DNA of 64,000 nt, from the NCBI GenBank assembly GCA_963836015.1, contig CAWIIF010000015.1:62001-126000 (forward strand), read 5' to 3'. Origin of the DNA: CAWCDJ01 sp963836015. Its GTDB lineage: Bacteria; Acidobacteriota; Terriglobia; Bryobacterales; Bryobacteraceae. The translations under genes and the position numbers were made by a program. The notes under the pieces are model-generated. The model worked only from the letters and a program-made list of their open reading frames with translations. It was not told where the DNA came from and made no database searches. Within the stretch, counting starts at the first letter, position 1. Every line of letters starts with the position of its first letter. Positions 15,778 to 24,607 of this stretch are shown here, piece by piece.

Positions 15778-17693
15778 TGCGCGCCTCCCGTCCGGACCGG
15801 CGCCGGCACGTTGGCCGGGATGACCGATTGCCGATCGACGCGGCCGGAAATAGCCTCGTCCATCGAGATGTGGTTGACCTCGAGCGTCCGCCCGAGGGCT
15901 TGGTCGAAGAAGATCTTAGCGTGGGTGTAGTTGGCCATCGACTGGACTTCCGCGTCCTGGTCGCCGGCCAGGTCCTTCTGCGCCTGCATAACCAGCGCGA
16001 CGGAGCCGACACCGGCCATGAAGCGCTTCTGCTCGGCGTCCAGGGTCTGTTCCCCGAGCACGCGCGTCGCGACCGCCGTTTCATAGCGCGAGCGCGCCTG
16101 CTGCAAGCCGATGACAGCAGTTTTTACGTCCACGCGAACCTGGTTGACCGCCCGCTGCATTTGCAGCTCGGACTGGCGGAGCTGCAGCTGGTCGGTGACA
16201 TAGTCGGCCTGCTGCTGGCGGTTGCGGAAAGGGATGTTGAGCGAAAAGCCGACGGAGTAATCCGGAAAATTGCGGCGGAAGATCTGTCCGAGCACGTTGC
16301 CGGTTCCGCCGATGAAATAGGCGTTGGGATCTCCGCAGCAGTTGTTGTAGAGGGGGTTGGCGGGACCGCTCAATCCGTGGTTGGTGAACTCGGCGAAGGC
16401 CGAGAGGCTGGGAAGCAGGCCGTTGCGGTCGCCTTGGATCATGATCTTCTGGCTCGCCACGTTGATCCGGCTGCGGCCGATTTCGAGACGCGCCGAGAGC
16501 GCATCCTGTATGAGGTCCTGCACGGGGCGGATCTCGTCGCTCTTGGGAATCTCGAAATGATCGAGGGGGATGATGCGCACTTCATCGAGCCAGGTGTTCT
16601 CAATGCCGTTGCGGCTGAGAGCGTTCTTAAGGACAATCTCCTGCTGCGCGACGTTGGTCTGGGCAATCAGCAGGTCCTCTTTGGCGGAGGAGACGCCGGC
16701 CGCGGCGCGGGTCACCTCGATACCGGCGAGCGCGCCAATGGCCGTCTGCTTGCGGTTGCCTTCATAGAGCTTCTGCGCGGTGTCGAGCGCCTGCTCCTTG
16801 ATGCGCACGGCCTCGTTGAAGCTCACCAGGTCCCAGTAGAGATTCAAAGCGGCGGCGACGGTGGTGGCGACCTGCAGCTCCACCTGCATGGTGGCCACTT
16901 TCATGTTGTTTCGGGCCACGCGGATGTCGCGGTTATTCACCGCGATCGAGAATCCCTGCAGCAGGTTCTGATTGATCTGCAGGTCGAAGGACCCGCTGAT
17001 GGAAGGGTTGAACAGGGGCGTGGAGCTGTTCAGCAGGTTGCGGGTAGTGCCGAAGGTGGCGTAGGCGCTGGTTCCGGTCACAAACTGCTGCCCGTATTGA
17101 ACGTAGAGCTGGCGGATGCTCTGGGTCAGGGCGCTGGTCTGGCTCAGCACGGTATTGGTCTGGGGCTGGGTGAGGTGTTCGAGGTTCGCGCTGAAAGCGA
17201 TGTAGGGATCGAGACTCGGGGGCGAAGGACCCACCTGCGTGACGATGCCGCCGCCGCCGCCCAATGCGCCGCCGGCCAAGCCGGTAGAGTAGGCGCTGAT
17301 TCCAGCCGTGCTGACACTGGTGGGTCCGGCCACTACCGGGGTGTCGACCGAGCGCAGGATGCCGCCTCCCGAGGTGCGCCGCAGGACCTCGTTCGCGAGA
17401 AACGGGCTGTAGCGCTGCACCGCGATATCCAGGTTGTTTTCAAGCACCAGGGCGATCACGTCCTGGGCCGAGAGGTAGAGATTACCGCCGCGCACGAGCG
17501 ATTCGAGGCGCGGTGAATTGACCAGCTTGACAGGAGGAACCACGCGCTTTTCGAAATGGAAGGGCGCCAGGAGCCGGCCCACCACCGGCTGGGGCTTCGG
17601 GGATTGGATGGAAACCTCGCTGGCGGCCGGAGTCCGCAGGGAAACCTCGGGAGCCTGCGCCCATAGGGCCGGAACAGGGACCGTGGCCAGCAC
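15774..17693 (-). CDS. TolC-family outer-membrane protein, paralogue
   Basis: A 639-residue paralogue of the downstream gene, with matching blocks such as LESLVRGGNLYLSAQDVIALVLENNLDIAVQRYSP and QALGRTLEVNH. The first in-frame conventional start is the GTG at 17693, which gives a signal peptide with no positive charge. An in-frame CTG at 17729 gives (M)STKILCGAVCAVLATVPVPALWAQA, a complete signal peptide, and has AGGAGG five bases upstream, so translation probably begins there. Outer-membrane location and export role follow from the family; the substrate is unknown. Confidence 0.87.
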   Translation of the reverse strand: MLATVPVPALWAQAPEVSLRTPAASEVSIQSPKPQPVVGRLLAPFHFEKRVVPPVKLVNSPRLESLVRGGNLYLSAQDVIALVLENNLDIAVQRYSPFLANEVLRRTSGGGILRSVDTPVVAGPTSVSTAGISAYSTGLAGGALGGGGGIVTQVGPSPPSLDPYIAFSANLEHLTQPQTNTVLSQTSALTQSIRQLYVQYGQQFVTGTSAYATFGTTRNLLNSSTPLFNPSISGSFDLQINQNLLQGFSIAVNNRDIRVARNNMKVATMQVELQVATTVAAALNLYWDLVSFNEAVRIKEQALDTAQKLYEGNRKQTAIGALAGIEVTRAAAGVSSAKEDLLIAQTNVAQQEIVLKNALSRNGIENTWLDEVRIIPLDHFEIPKSDEIRPVQDLIQDALSARLEIGRSRINVASQKIMIQGDRNGLLPSLSAFAEFTNHGLSGPANPLYNNCCGDPNAYFIGGTGNVLGQIFRRNFPDYSVGFSLNIPFRNRQQQADYVTDQLQLRQSELQMQRAVNQVRVDVKTAVIGLQQARSRYETAVATRVLGEQTLDAEQKRFMAGVGSVALVMQAQKDLAGDQDAEVQSMANYTHAKIFFDQALGRTLEVNHISMDEAISGRVDRQSVIPANVPAPVRTGGAQ

Positions 17694-17734
17694 AGCGCAT
17701 ACGGCGCCGCAAAGGATTTTCGTACTCAGAATCG

Positions 17735-17740
17735 CCTCCT
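17735..17740 (-). promoter_or_regulatory. Ribosome binding site that points to a CTG start
   Basis: AGGAGG on the minus strand is five bases before an in-frame CTG (17727-17729). The conventional GTG at 17693 is 36 bases further on and has no comparable site. The strong site therefore supports a non-standard CTG initiation codon for the upstream TolC-like gene. Confidence 0.5.
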
Positions 17741-17870
17741 GAATTAGAGGCGGCTCAAGTGCAATTCCGATACCACGGTCCGCGATGCCTGTTCAGGCCC
17801 TATCCGGGATCGGGGCGGGCCGCAGGTGTCCGAATTCGGAACCGGCTGTTCGATTTCAGTAACGTACGCG

Positions 17871-18284
17871 TCAGCGGGTGGCCTGGAACCGCTTGGCGGG
17901 CGCGGTTTTGCGCGTCAGTTGAAACCATGCGCCGGGAAGCGCCACGAGCGAAGCGAGAATCACCCAGGCCGCCGTCCCGAAATTGCCGGCGAAGCGATAG
18001 CCGCTGAAGATATATCCCTTGACCAGGAATCCGGCCACGGCTAGTGCCCAGATCAGAAACAGAATGCGCCACTTTCCGCGGAGCGCCAGGATCAGGGCAA
18101 GCAGGCCGAACAAGGCGCTGAAGAAGACGACGTACTCCAGGGTCGAGCCGGTCCACGGGAGCATTCCCAGGTGCAAATCCTCCTTCGACGCCAACGCGAT
18201 ACCCGATACTCCGATCAGGAAAAGGGCCAAAACGGCATGAATCAAATAGCTGATAAAACGCATAAGTGCCTTGAGAGCCTCCAC
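17871..18284 (-). CDS. Four-helix membrane protein of unknown function
   Basis: A 137-residue protein with about four hydrophobic segments (residues roughly 10-32, 48-68, 70-90 and 103-122) and short charged loops. The GTG at 18284 is preceded by GAGGAGG eight bases upstream, which decides the start. The C terminus is basic (RKTAPAKRFQATR), so it is probably cytoplasmic. No family recognised. It is divergent from hrcA. Confidence 0.65.
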   Translation of the reverse strand: MEALKALMRFISYLIHAVLALFLIGVSGIALASKEDLHLGMLPWTGSTLEYVVFFSALFGLLALILALRGKWRILFLIWALAVAGFLVKGYIFSGYRFAGNFGTAAWVILASLVALPGAWFQLTRKTAPAKRFQATR

Positions 18285-18385
18285 TTCGGTTTCACCTCCT
18301 CGACTTTCGGAAGAGCCATTCTATCAACTCCCACGGGAAACGGGATTTGTATGCCGCTTCGCGCCGGAGGCCGGGACCCCCTCGG

Positions 18386-18414
18386 TTGACCCTTTACTTT
18401 GTTACCACTACAAT
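18386..18414 (+). promoter_or_regulatory. Sigma-70 promoter of the hrcA operon
   Basis: TTGACC (18386-18391) and TACAAT (18409-18414) are separated by exactly 17 bases, each five of six to consensus. The predicted start of transcription is about 25 bases before the hrcA ATG. No CIRCE inverted repeat (TTAGCACTC-N9-GAGTGCTAA) is present around it. Confidence 0.75.
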
Positions 18415-18444
18415 GGTCTACGGGGTTCTTCTACTCAAAGGGTT

Positions 18445-19482
18445 ATGAATAGCGACGCGCCGTCCAGAACGAGGCATCAGGAGATTCTCAGTTCGATTGT
18501 GCGCGAGTTTATCGAAACCGGTGAGCCGGTGGGGTCGCGCACGATCTCCAAGCGCAGGAGCGATTCGCTCAGTCCTGCATCGATCCGGAATGTGATGTCG
18601 GATCTGGCCGAGGAGGGCTATCTTTCACAGCCCCACACGTCGGCGGGGAGGATTCCGACCGAGAAGGCATTCCGGTTCTATGTGAAGTCGCTGACGGCGT
18701 CGCGCCTGGCAGGAGCCGAATCGGAGCGCCTGTGCACGGAATTCCGCGGGCTGCACACGGTGGGCGCGCGGGTCGAGCGGTCGAGCCAGATTCTGATGGA
18801 ATTGACGTGCGCGGTGGGGATCGCAGTCGCCCATCCGGCGCAGGCGCAGGAACTGGACCAGATCGAGTTGGTGTCGCTGGGCGAAGGGCGTGTGCTCGTG
18901 ATCCTGGTCACGCGCGATCATATGGTGCGCAACCGGGTCGTGACCGTGGATCATCCGGTCTCGTCCGAGGAATTGGGTTCGATTCGCAACTACGTGAACC
19001 GGAATTTCAGCGGCTGGCAACTGGGCGACGCGCGGCGCGAGCTGGTGCGCCGCATGGTGGCGGACCGGGCGCTTTACGATGCCGCCATGCGGAATCTGCA
19101 GGCGCTGTATATGAAGGGCTTACTGGACGTAGACACTTCCCCGGAAGTGCACATGGAAGGGGCTTCGAACCTGCTCGGGCTGGACCTGCACCTGACCCGC
19201 GAGCGGCTGCACGAGCTGCTGCGCGCGCTGGAGGAGAAGAAGCGCCTGATCGAGCTGTTGGACCGCTTCCTGGAGCAGCCGGCCGGCGAGTTGGAGGTGC
19301 ATGTCGGGCTGGAGGACGCGCATCCCGCGATGAAAGACCTGGCCCTGATCGGGATGACCGTGCGGATGGCCAGCGGGCTGCCGGCGAAGGTGGCGGTTCT
19401 GGGCTCGATGCGAATGCATTATGAGAGGGTAATGGCGGCGGTTCTGCAGACCAGCCGGGCGCTCGAAAGCGCGCAATTCTAG
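18445..19482 (+). CDS. hrcA: Heat-inducible transcription repressor HrcA
   Basis: A 345-residue repressor of class I heat-shock genes that normally binds CIRCE. The N-terminal winged helix is clear (RHQEILSSIVREFIETGEPVGSRTISKR, then LSPASIRNVMSDLAEEGYLSQPHTSAGRIPTEKAFRFYV). The C-terminal half has the GAF-like HrcA domain (NRVVTVDHPVSSEEL, IGMTVRMASGLPAKVAVLGSMRMHYERVM). It leads an hrcA-grpE-dnaJ cluster. The upstream promoter lacks a recognisable CIRCE, so autoregulation by the classical site is not supported here. Confidence 0.95.
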   Translation: MNSDAPSRTRHQEILSSIVREFIETGEPVGSRTISKRRSDSLSPASIRNVMSDLAEEGYLSQPHTSAGRIPTEKAFRFYVKSLTASRLAGAESERLCTEFRGLHTVGARVERSSQILMELTCAVGIAVAHPAQAQELDQIELVSLGEGRVLVILVTRDHMVRNRVVTVDHPVSSEELGSIRNYVNRNFSGWQLGDARRELVRRMVADRALYDAAMRNLQALYMKGLLDVDTSPEVHMEGASNLLGLDLHLTRERLHELLRALEEKKRLIELLDRFLEQPAGELEVHVGLEDAHPAMKDLALIGMTVRMASGLPAKVAVLGSMRMHYERVMAAVLQTSRALESAQF

Positions 19483-19530
19483 GCGCCCGCGTCCTGCTTT
19501 TGGACCTCGTTTTGTTAAGCTAAAAGAAGA

Positions 19531-20070
19531 GTGGATACCCAGAAACCAGACGAGAACGTGTCCGGCGTGTCCCCGGACGACAACCTGCCGGTGGAGACCA
19601 TCGAGGGGCAGCTTCTGTCCCTGGCGGAAGAGCGCGACCGGCTGGCGGCCGAGAAGGCCGACCTGCAGGATCGCATGCTGCGTGCGCGCGCCGAGTTCGA
19701 CAATGCCCGGCGGCGGGCGGAGCGCGAGCGCTCCGATTACCTCCAGTTCGCGGCCATGGACCTGGTGAAGGAACTGCTCCCGGTGCTGGACGATTTCGAG
19801 CGGGCCCTGAAGGTGGAGACGGCGGATCGCAACTACGCCAAGGGAGTGGAGCTGATTTACCAGCGGCTCTACGAGACGTTGAAGCGCATGGGGCTCGAGC
19901 CCATCGAAACCGCCGGGCGCAAATTCGACCCGAACGTTCACGAAGCGGTGCAAAGGGAGCAGACGAACAAAGCCGAGGACCAGGCCATATTGGAAGAACT
20001 GCAGAGGGGCTATAATTTCAGAGGCAAACTCCTCCGGCCCGCCTGGGTGAAGGTCGCGGTAAGGCCGTAA
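19531..20070 (+). CDS. grpE: Nucleotide exchange factor GrpE
   Basis: A 179-residue cofactor that releases ADP from DnaK. The N-terminal long coiled coil (ETIEGQLLSLAEERDRLAAEKADLQDRMLRARAEFDNARRRAERER) is followed by LVKELLPVLDDFERAL and the C-terminal beta domain with FDPNVHEAV and GYNFRGKLLRPAWVKVA. The start is a GTG with AAAGAAGAG upstream. It lies between hrcA and dnaJ; dnaK itself is not in the window. Confidence 0.95.
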   Translation: MDTQKPDENVSGVSPDDNLPVETIEGQLLSLAEERDRLAAEKADLQDRMLRARAEFDNARRRAERERSDYLQFAAMDLVKELLPVLDDFERALKVETADRNYAKGVELIYQRLYETLKRMGLEPIETAGRKFDPNVHEAVQREQTNKAEDQAILEELQRGYNFRGKLLRPAWVKVAVRP

Positions 20071-20083
20071 GAAGCAAAATCCC

Positions 20084-21202
20084 GTGTCGAAGAGAGATTA
20101 TTACGAAGTCCTGGGTGTAGGCAAAGATGCCGGCGAGTCCGACATCAAAGGCGCTTACCGGAAGCTGGCGTTGAAGCACCACCCCGACCGCAACCCTGAC
20201 GATCCTTCCGCGGAGGAACGATTCAAGGAAGCATCTGAGGCGTATAGCGTACTGAGCGATCCGCAGAAGCGCGCGGCATACGATCGCTTCGGCCATGCCG
20301 GGCTGCAGGGCGCGGCCGGCAGCGGCGGTTTCAGCCCGGACGCATTCGCCGATTTCAGCGATATCCTGGGCGACTTTTTCGGTTTCAGCGACCTCTTCGG
20401 CGGTGGCGGGCGGCGGCGCAGCCGGGCCCAGCGGGGCGAGGATGTCCGCTACGACCTGGAGATCGAGTTCGAGGAAGCGGTTTTCGGGATGGGCGCGAAG
20501 ATTCAAGTCCCGAAGATGGAAGTGTGCGACCGGTGCCAGGGGTCGGGTGCCGAGCCGGGAAGCGGCGCCACCACGTGCCCCACGTGCCACGGCCGCGGGG
20601 AGATGATCTACCAGCAGAGCTTCCTTTCGATCCGCAGGACCTGCAACACGTGCGGCGGCTCGGGACAGGTGGTTCGCAACCCCTGCAGCCAGTGCCGCGG
20701 CCACCGCTACCGGCAGGTGCAGAAGGAGCTCAAGGTCAACATCCCCGGGGGTGTCGATGACGGCACGCGCCTGCGCCTGGCGGGCGAGGGCCAGCCAGGA
20801 CCCAACGGGGGGCCTCCCGGCGACCTGTACGTATTCCTGAAAGTGAAGGCGCACGCGTTCTTCGAGCGGCACGAGGCCGACCTGCACTGTACGATTCCGT
20901 TGAACATTGCGCAGGCCGCGCTGGGCGCGGATATCGAAGTGCCGACGCTCGAAGGGCCGTACAGCCTGAAGATTCCGGAAGGCACGCAGACCGGCGCGCA
21001 GTTTCGCCTGCGGCATAAAGGCGTCACGGTGCTCAATGGAAGCGGCCGCGGCGACCTTTACGTGCATGTGGACGTGAAGGTTCCCTCCAAGCTATCGCGC
21101 GAGCAGCGCAAACTGCTCGAGCAATTACGCGACACGCTTCCGGTGGACAATTCACCGGCCGAGAAGGGGATCTTCGAGAAGGTCAAAGACTACTTCATGT
21201 AG
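20084..21202 (+). CDS. dnaJ: Chaperone DnaJ
   Basis: A 372-residue Hsp40. The J domain carries HHPDRN at about residue 33. A Gly/Phe-rich linker (GGFSPDAFADFSDILGDFFGFSDLFGGGG) follows. The zinc-binding region has CDRCQGSG, CPTCHGRG, CNTCGGSG and a last copy CSQCRGHR, in which the final Gly of CxxCxGxG is replaced while both cysteines are kept. The C-terminal client-binding domains are complete. It starts with GTG 13 bases after grpE and ends six bases from a convergent gene. Confidence 0.95.
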   Translation: MSKRDYYEVLGVGKDAGESDIKGAYRKLALKHHPDRNPDDPSAEERFKEASEAYSVLSDPQKRAAYDRFGHAGLQGAAGSGGFSPDAFADFSDILGDFFGFSDLFGGGGRRRSRAQRGEDVRYDLEIEFEEAVFGMGAKIQVPKMEVCDRCQGSGAEPGSGATTCPTCHGRGEMIYQQSFLSIRRTCNTCGGSGQVVRNPCSQCRGHRYRQVQKELKVNIPGGVDDGTRLRLAGEGQPGPNGGPPGDLYVFLKVKAHAFFERHEADLHCTIPLNIAQAALGADIEVPTLEGPYSLKIPEGTQTGAQFRLRHKGVTVLNGSGRGDLYVHVDVKVPSKLSREQRKLLEQLRDTLPVDNSPAEKGIFEKVKDYFM

Positions 21203-21208
21203 TCTGGC

Positions 21209-23640
21209 TCATTCGTAGCGGAGAGCTTCGATCGGGTCGACCGTCACGGCGCGGCGAACCGGCACCCAGCAGGCGAGGAGCGCAACGGCGCCGAAGATCA
21301 GGCCGACTCCAACGAATGTGATTGGATCGGCCGTCCCCACCCCGAATAGAAAAGACCGCAGGACCCGCGACAGGAGCAGCGCGGCGGCCATCCCCGAAAC
21401 TACGCCTCCCGCAATCAGACGGAATCCTTCGGCGAAGACCAGGTTCCGGATGTGCCGCCGCTCGGCGCCGACCGCGGCCCGAATGGCGATCTCACGCCGC
21501 CGCGAAGCGACCGAAAGCGCCAGCACTCCGTAAATGCCCACCAGGGTCAACACGCTGCCTACCAGCGAAAACCCTACCAGCAACTGCATGGCGAACGTTC
21601 GGGAGGCTAGCGATTCGCCGCGGATGTCGTCCATCGTCTTGATGTTCTCGATCGCCACGGTGGGATCGACGGCCCGCAGTTCGCGTTGCACCGCCGCCAT
21701 GATGGATCTGGGGTCGGCCGCGGTTCGAACCACCAGCGTTTTCGAAAAGGCAGCCCGCCTGCCACAAACAGAGGTAGATTTCGGGCTCGGCGGTCTTCGT
21801 CAGGTCGTCGGTGCGGCCATTCGCCACCACGCCGACGATCTCCGAAGCAGGTCTCTGCCGGCCATTGCCCCAGATTTTCTTTCCGATCGCACTGGCATGC
21901 GGAAAATACCGATCAGCGAGAGCCTGATTGACCACGGCCACACCGGGCGCGCCGCGGGCATCGGTCGAACGGAAATCGCGGCCGTCGGAGATCTTCTGAC
22001 CAAGCAGATCGAAATAGCCGGGGGTGACGGACCGGATCGGGATCGGGATGCGGTCGCTCGGCTTGGTAATCGCCGGCTGTCCTTCGATCTCGACTCTTCC
22101 CGGCCAGTCGTTGCCGGTCAGCGGCACGCCCCACGCGAAGGCGGCTTTCTGGACTCCGGGAATCGCCGATACGCGCTCGAGCGACTCTCGTATGAAACCC
22201 GGCCCAGTCGCCCTGTACGGCCGTCACTGTCGCGGTGAGAATGTGTCCGGTGTTGTAACCCGATGCGACATTCGAGAGGTTGATCATGGTCCGGATCAGC
22301 AGCCCGCTGCCCACCAGCAGGGCGAGCGTGAGCGCCGTCTGGACCATCGTGACTCCACGCAACAACCGCCGCTCGCCTCGTCCGGCACTGCTTTTCGGAC
22401 CGGCGCTCTTGAGCACATCGATCGGGTCCTGCCGCGACGCGCGGATGGCGGGAAAAGCTCCCGCGATCAGCGCGGCTACCACGGCCGCGCCGAGACCCCA
22501 GGCCAGCACGCCCCAGCCGGTGGTCACGGCGTCCAACCGCGGGATGGCGTGTCCTCCGATCACTTTGAACAGCCTGACCACACCAAACGCCAGGCCGGCG
22601 CCTAACACCCCGCCAAGTACGGCCAGCAGCAGACCTTCCGCGGAGACTTGCCGGAGCAACCCCATGCGGCCGACTCCCAAAGCGCTGCGCACCGCATATT
22701 CCTGCTGCCGTTGCAGTCCCCGTACCAGCAGGAGCGCCGCGACGTTGCCGCACGCGATCAACAGAACCAGCATGGCGGCGCCCAGAAGGGGCAGCAGGAT
22801 GTTGCGGCCGTCGCGGTTCAGGACTCCGCCCAGGGATTCCAACCGCGGCGTGAACCCTTCAAAATCGCGATCGACCTGCGCCTGGCGGGCGGCAATGGCG
22901 GTCAGTTCCGCCTGGGCCCGCGGGAGCGCGACGCCCTCCCTCAATCGAGCTACTACGTCCCATATCCGGTCTTTCGAGCCGGCCGGGTCGACCGAGGCCG
23001 GAACCCAGTAATCCACGGTCGCATTCAAATTGTAGTTGGGCTCCTGGGAGGCGCCCGGAGAGGGAAGGAACCGGACCCTGGGCGGCATGACCCCGATGAC
23101 CGTAGGAGGCGTATCGCGGCGGCTCATACGGACCTTTTTCCCGACGATGTTCGGATCGCCGTTGAAGGTCCGCTGCCAGAACTCGTAGCCGAGGACGATC
23201 ACCGGCGCGGGATGGGGCCCCGTTTCGGACTCCAGAAACGTGCGGCCGAGGATGGGTTGAAGGCCGAGCACGCGGAAGTAGTCTTTCGTGACCCACATTC
23301 CCTCCATCGATTCACTGCCGTCGGACTGGACCAGGAAGCCGAATGTCCAGCCATAAGCCGCAACGGATTCGAGCGATTTGGATTGCGTTTGCCATTCGGT
23401 CCATTGTGCCGCGGCCCAGCCCGGCGAGTTTCCGGCTGGTTGGCCGTCGGTGCGGGCGGCCGGAATCAGCACCAGTTGTTGCGGCTGCCGGTAGGGAGGC
23501 GGGGTCAGCAGAACGCCTTGGATCAGGTTGAAAACCGCCGAGGTAGCGCCGATTCCCAGTGCCAGCGTGAGAACGGCAATCAACGTGAAGCCGGGCTGCT
23601 TCAGAAGCATCCGCACGCCCAATCGCAAATCCCGCAACAT
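21209..23640 (-). pseudogene. ADOP family ABC transporter permease, interrupted by two frameshifts
   Basis: The N-terminal two thirds (from MLRDLRLGVRMLLKQPGFTLIAVLTLALGIGATSAVF at 23640) are intact through the first FtsX domain. The frame is lost at about 22198-22200 and again at about 21754-21756, each fitting one extra G in a GGG run on the minus strand. Restoring both gives about 809 residues, the same length as the intact permease at 59.5 kb, ending in the normal RRAVTVDPIEALRYE. It lacks the N-terminal ADOP prefix. Either the gene is decaying or the two bases are sequence errors. AAGGAGGG precedes the ATG. Confidence 0.8.
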
Positions 23641-23714
23641 TCACCCTCCTTGGACGCCGGAGCGCCTGTCTCGCTTCCTCTAGCTTAGCCCGCGGGTGCG
23701 GAACGAGTCGCAAT

Positions 23715-24455
23715 TTACGGTAAAACCCACTCCAGCCAGTCGAGCATTTCCTTCTGGCGGGCGGGATGTCCGACGCCGACTTCCACGTTGACATAGCGGA
23801 GATTGCGGGCAGCGGCGACGCGGGAGAGCGATCCGTCGTCGGTGGCGGGCTTGGCGTGCTGCAGCACGGCGTTATAACCCGAGGCGGAGAGGATCTTGAA
23901 ATCGGCCGGGTCGGTGCAGAGATAGAAGGCGTGCGGATTGGCGGGCTCGCGGATCGACACCGCATCGCTGAGGGGCTGCTCCGCGGCAACCGTGTAAGCC
24001 TCGGAGTTATTGTGGAGGGCCACGGTCAGCCCGCCGCGCGGCGGAAGGAGCGCGCGAAGCAGATGCTCCCGATGGCGGTCGAGCAATGAGACGGCTGCCT
24101 GGACCTGAGCCGGCGCCCAGTCCGGATTCAGGTGAGTCAGGCTGGCCTGCGCTCCGGCGGTGGAAAACATGCGGTTCGGATCGATTTTGCCGGACTCGAT
24201 GGGAACGGTGCGCGAGGTGCTTTCGATGGCGTACGCGGTGCCTTCGTTCCAGCGGATATGGCTGGCCAGAACCTCCCGCGCGGTGGATTCGTCGCCATGG
24301 ATCAGTACATAACGGCGCTTTGGCCGGCCATTGCGGGTAATGCGGAAGCGCGCTCCGGCCAGGCTGATGTGGCGGGGCTGGAGAAACGGCACCCAGCCCA
24401 GCACCGATCCGAACGCCAGGAACTCACGCCGCGAGCAAGGGATTTCGCTATTCAT
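23715..24455 (-). CDS. Tat-exported protein of unknown function
   Basis: A 246-residue protein. The N terminus contains SRREFLAFGSVLGWVPFL, a twin-arginine signal, so it is probably exported folded. The mature part has RYVLIHGDESTAREVL, then DPNRMFSTAGA, then LTVALHNNSEAYTV and FYLCTDPADF, which look like conserved, possibly metal- or ligand-binding blocks. The order H-GDE ... HNN faintly recalls zinc carboxypeptidase/desuccinylase folds, but that is only a suggestion. Its ATG overlaps the stop codon of an upstream 51-codon gene as ATGA. Confidence 0.6.
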   Translation of the reverse strand: MNSEIPCSRREFLAFGSVLGWVPFLQPRHISLAGARFRITRNGRPKRRYVLIHGDESTAREVLASHIRWNEGTAYAIESTSRTVPIESGKIDPNRMFSTAGAQASLTHLNPDWAPAQVQAAVSLLDRHREHLLRALLPPRGGLTVALHNNSEAYTVAAEQPLSDAVSIREPANPHAFYLCTDPADFKILSASGYNAVLQHAKPATDDGSLSRVAAARNLRYVNVEVGVGHPARQKEMLDWLEWVLP

Positions 24456-24607
24456 AGGACATCGTCCTGAACCGGTTTCTTGTGTTTTGGTCTTTTGCGG
24501 GAGGATTTGGGCTCCAGCACCTTTGCCGCCGGCACCCGGCCCACGCGCTCGCGCGCGATGGCTTTCACTTCTTTCCCGAGATCAAACTGCTTCTTCTTGC
24601 GAGGCAA
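24452..24607 (-). CDS. Small basic protein (51 aa), unknown function
   Basis: Reads MPRKKKQFDLGKEVKAIARE, then RVGRVPAAKVLEPKSSRKRP, then KHKKPVQDDVL. It starts at a TTG (24605-24607) with GGAGG four bases upstream, and this start lies inside the end of the receiver gene. The first ten codons without the TTG choice would read a Cys/Pro-rich stretch that looks non-coding. The stop overlaps the ATG of the Tat protein gene by four bases, so three genes are translationally linked. The high Lys/Arg content suggests nucleic-acid or ribosome contact, by inference. Confidence 0.5.
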   Translation of the reverse strand: MPRKKKQFDLGKEVKAIARERVGRVPAAKVLEPKSSRKRPKHKKPVQDDVL

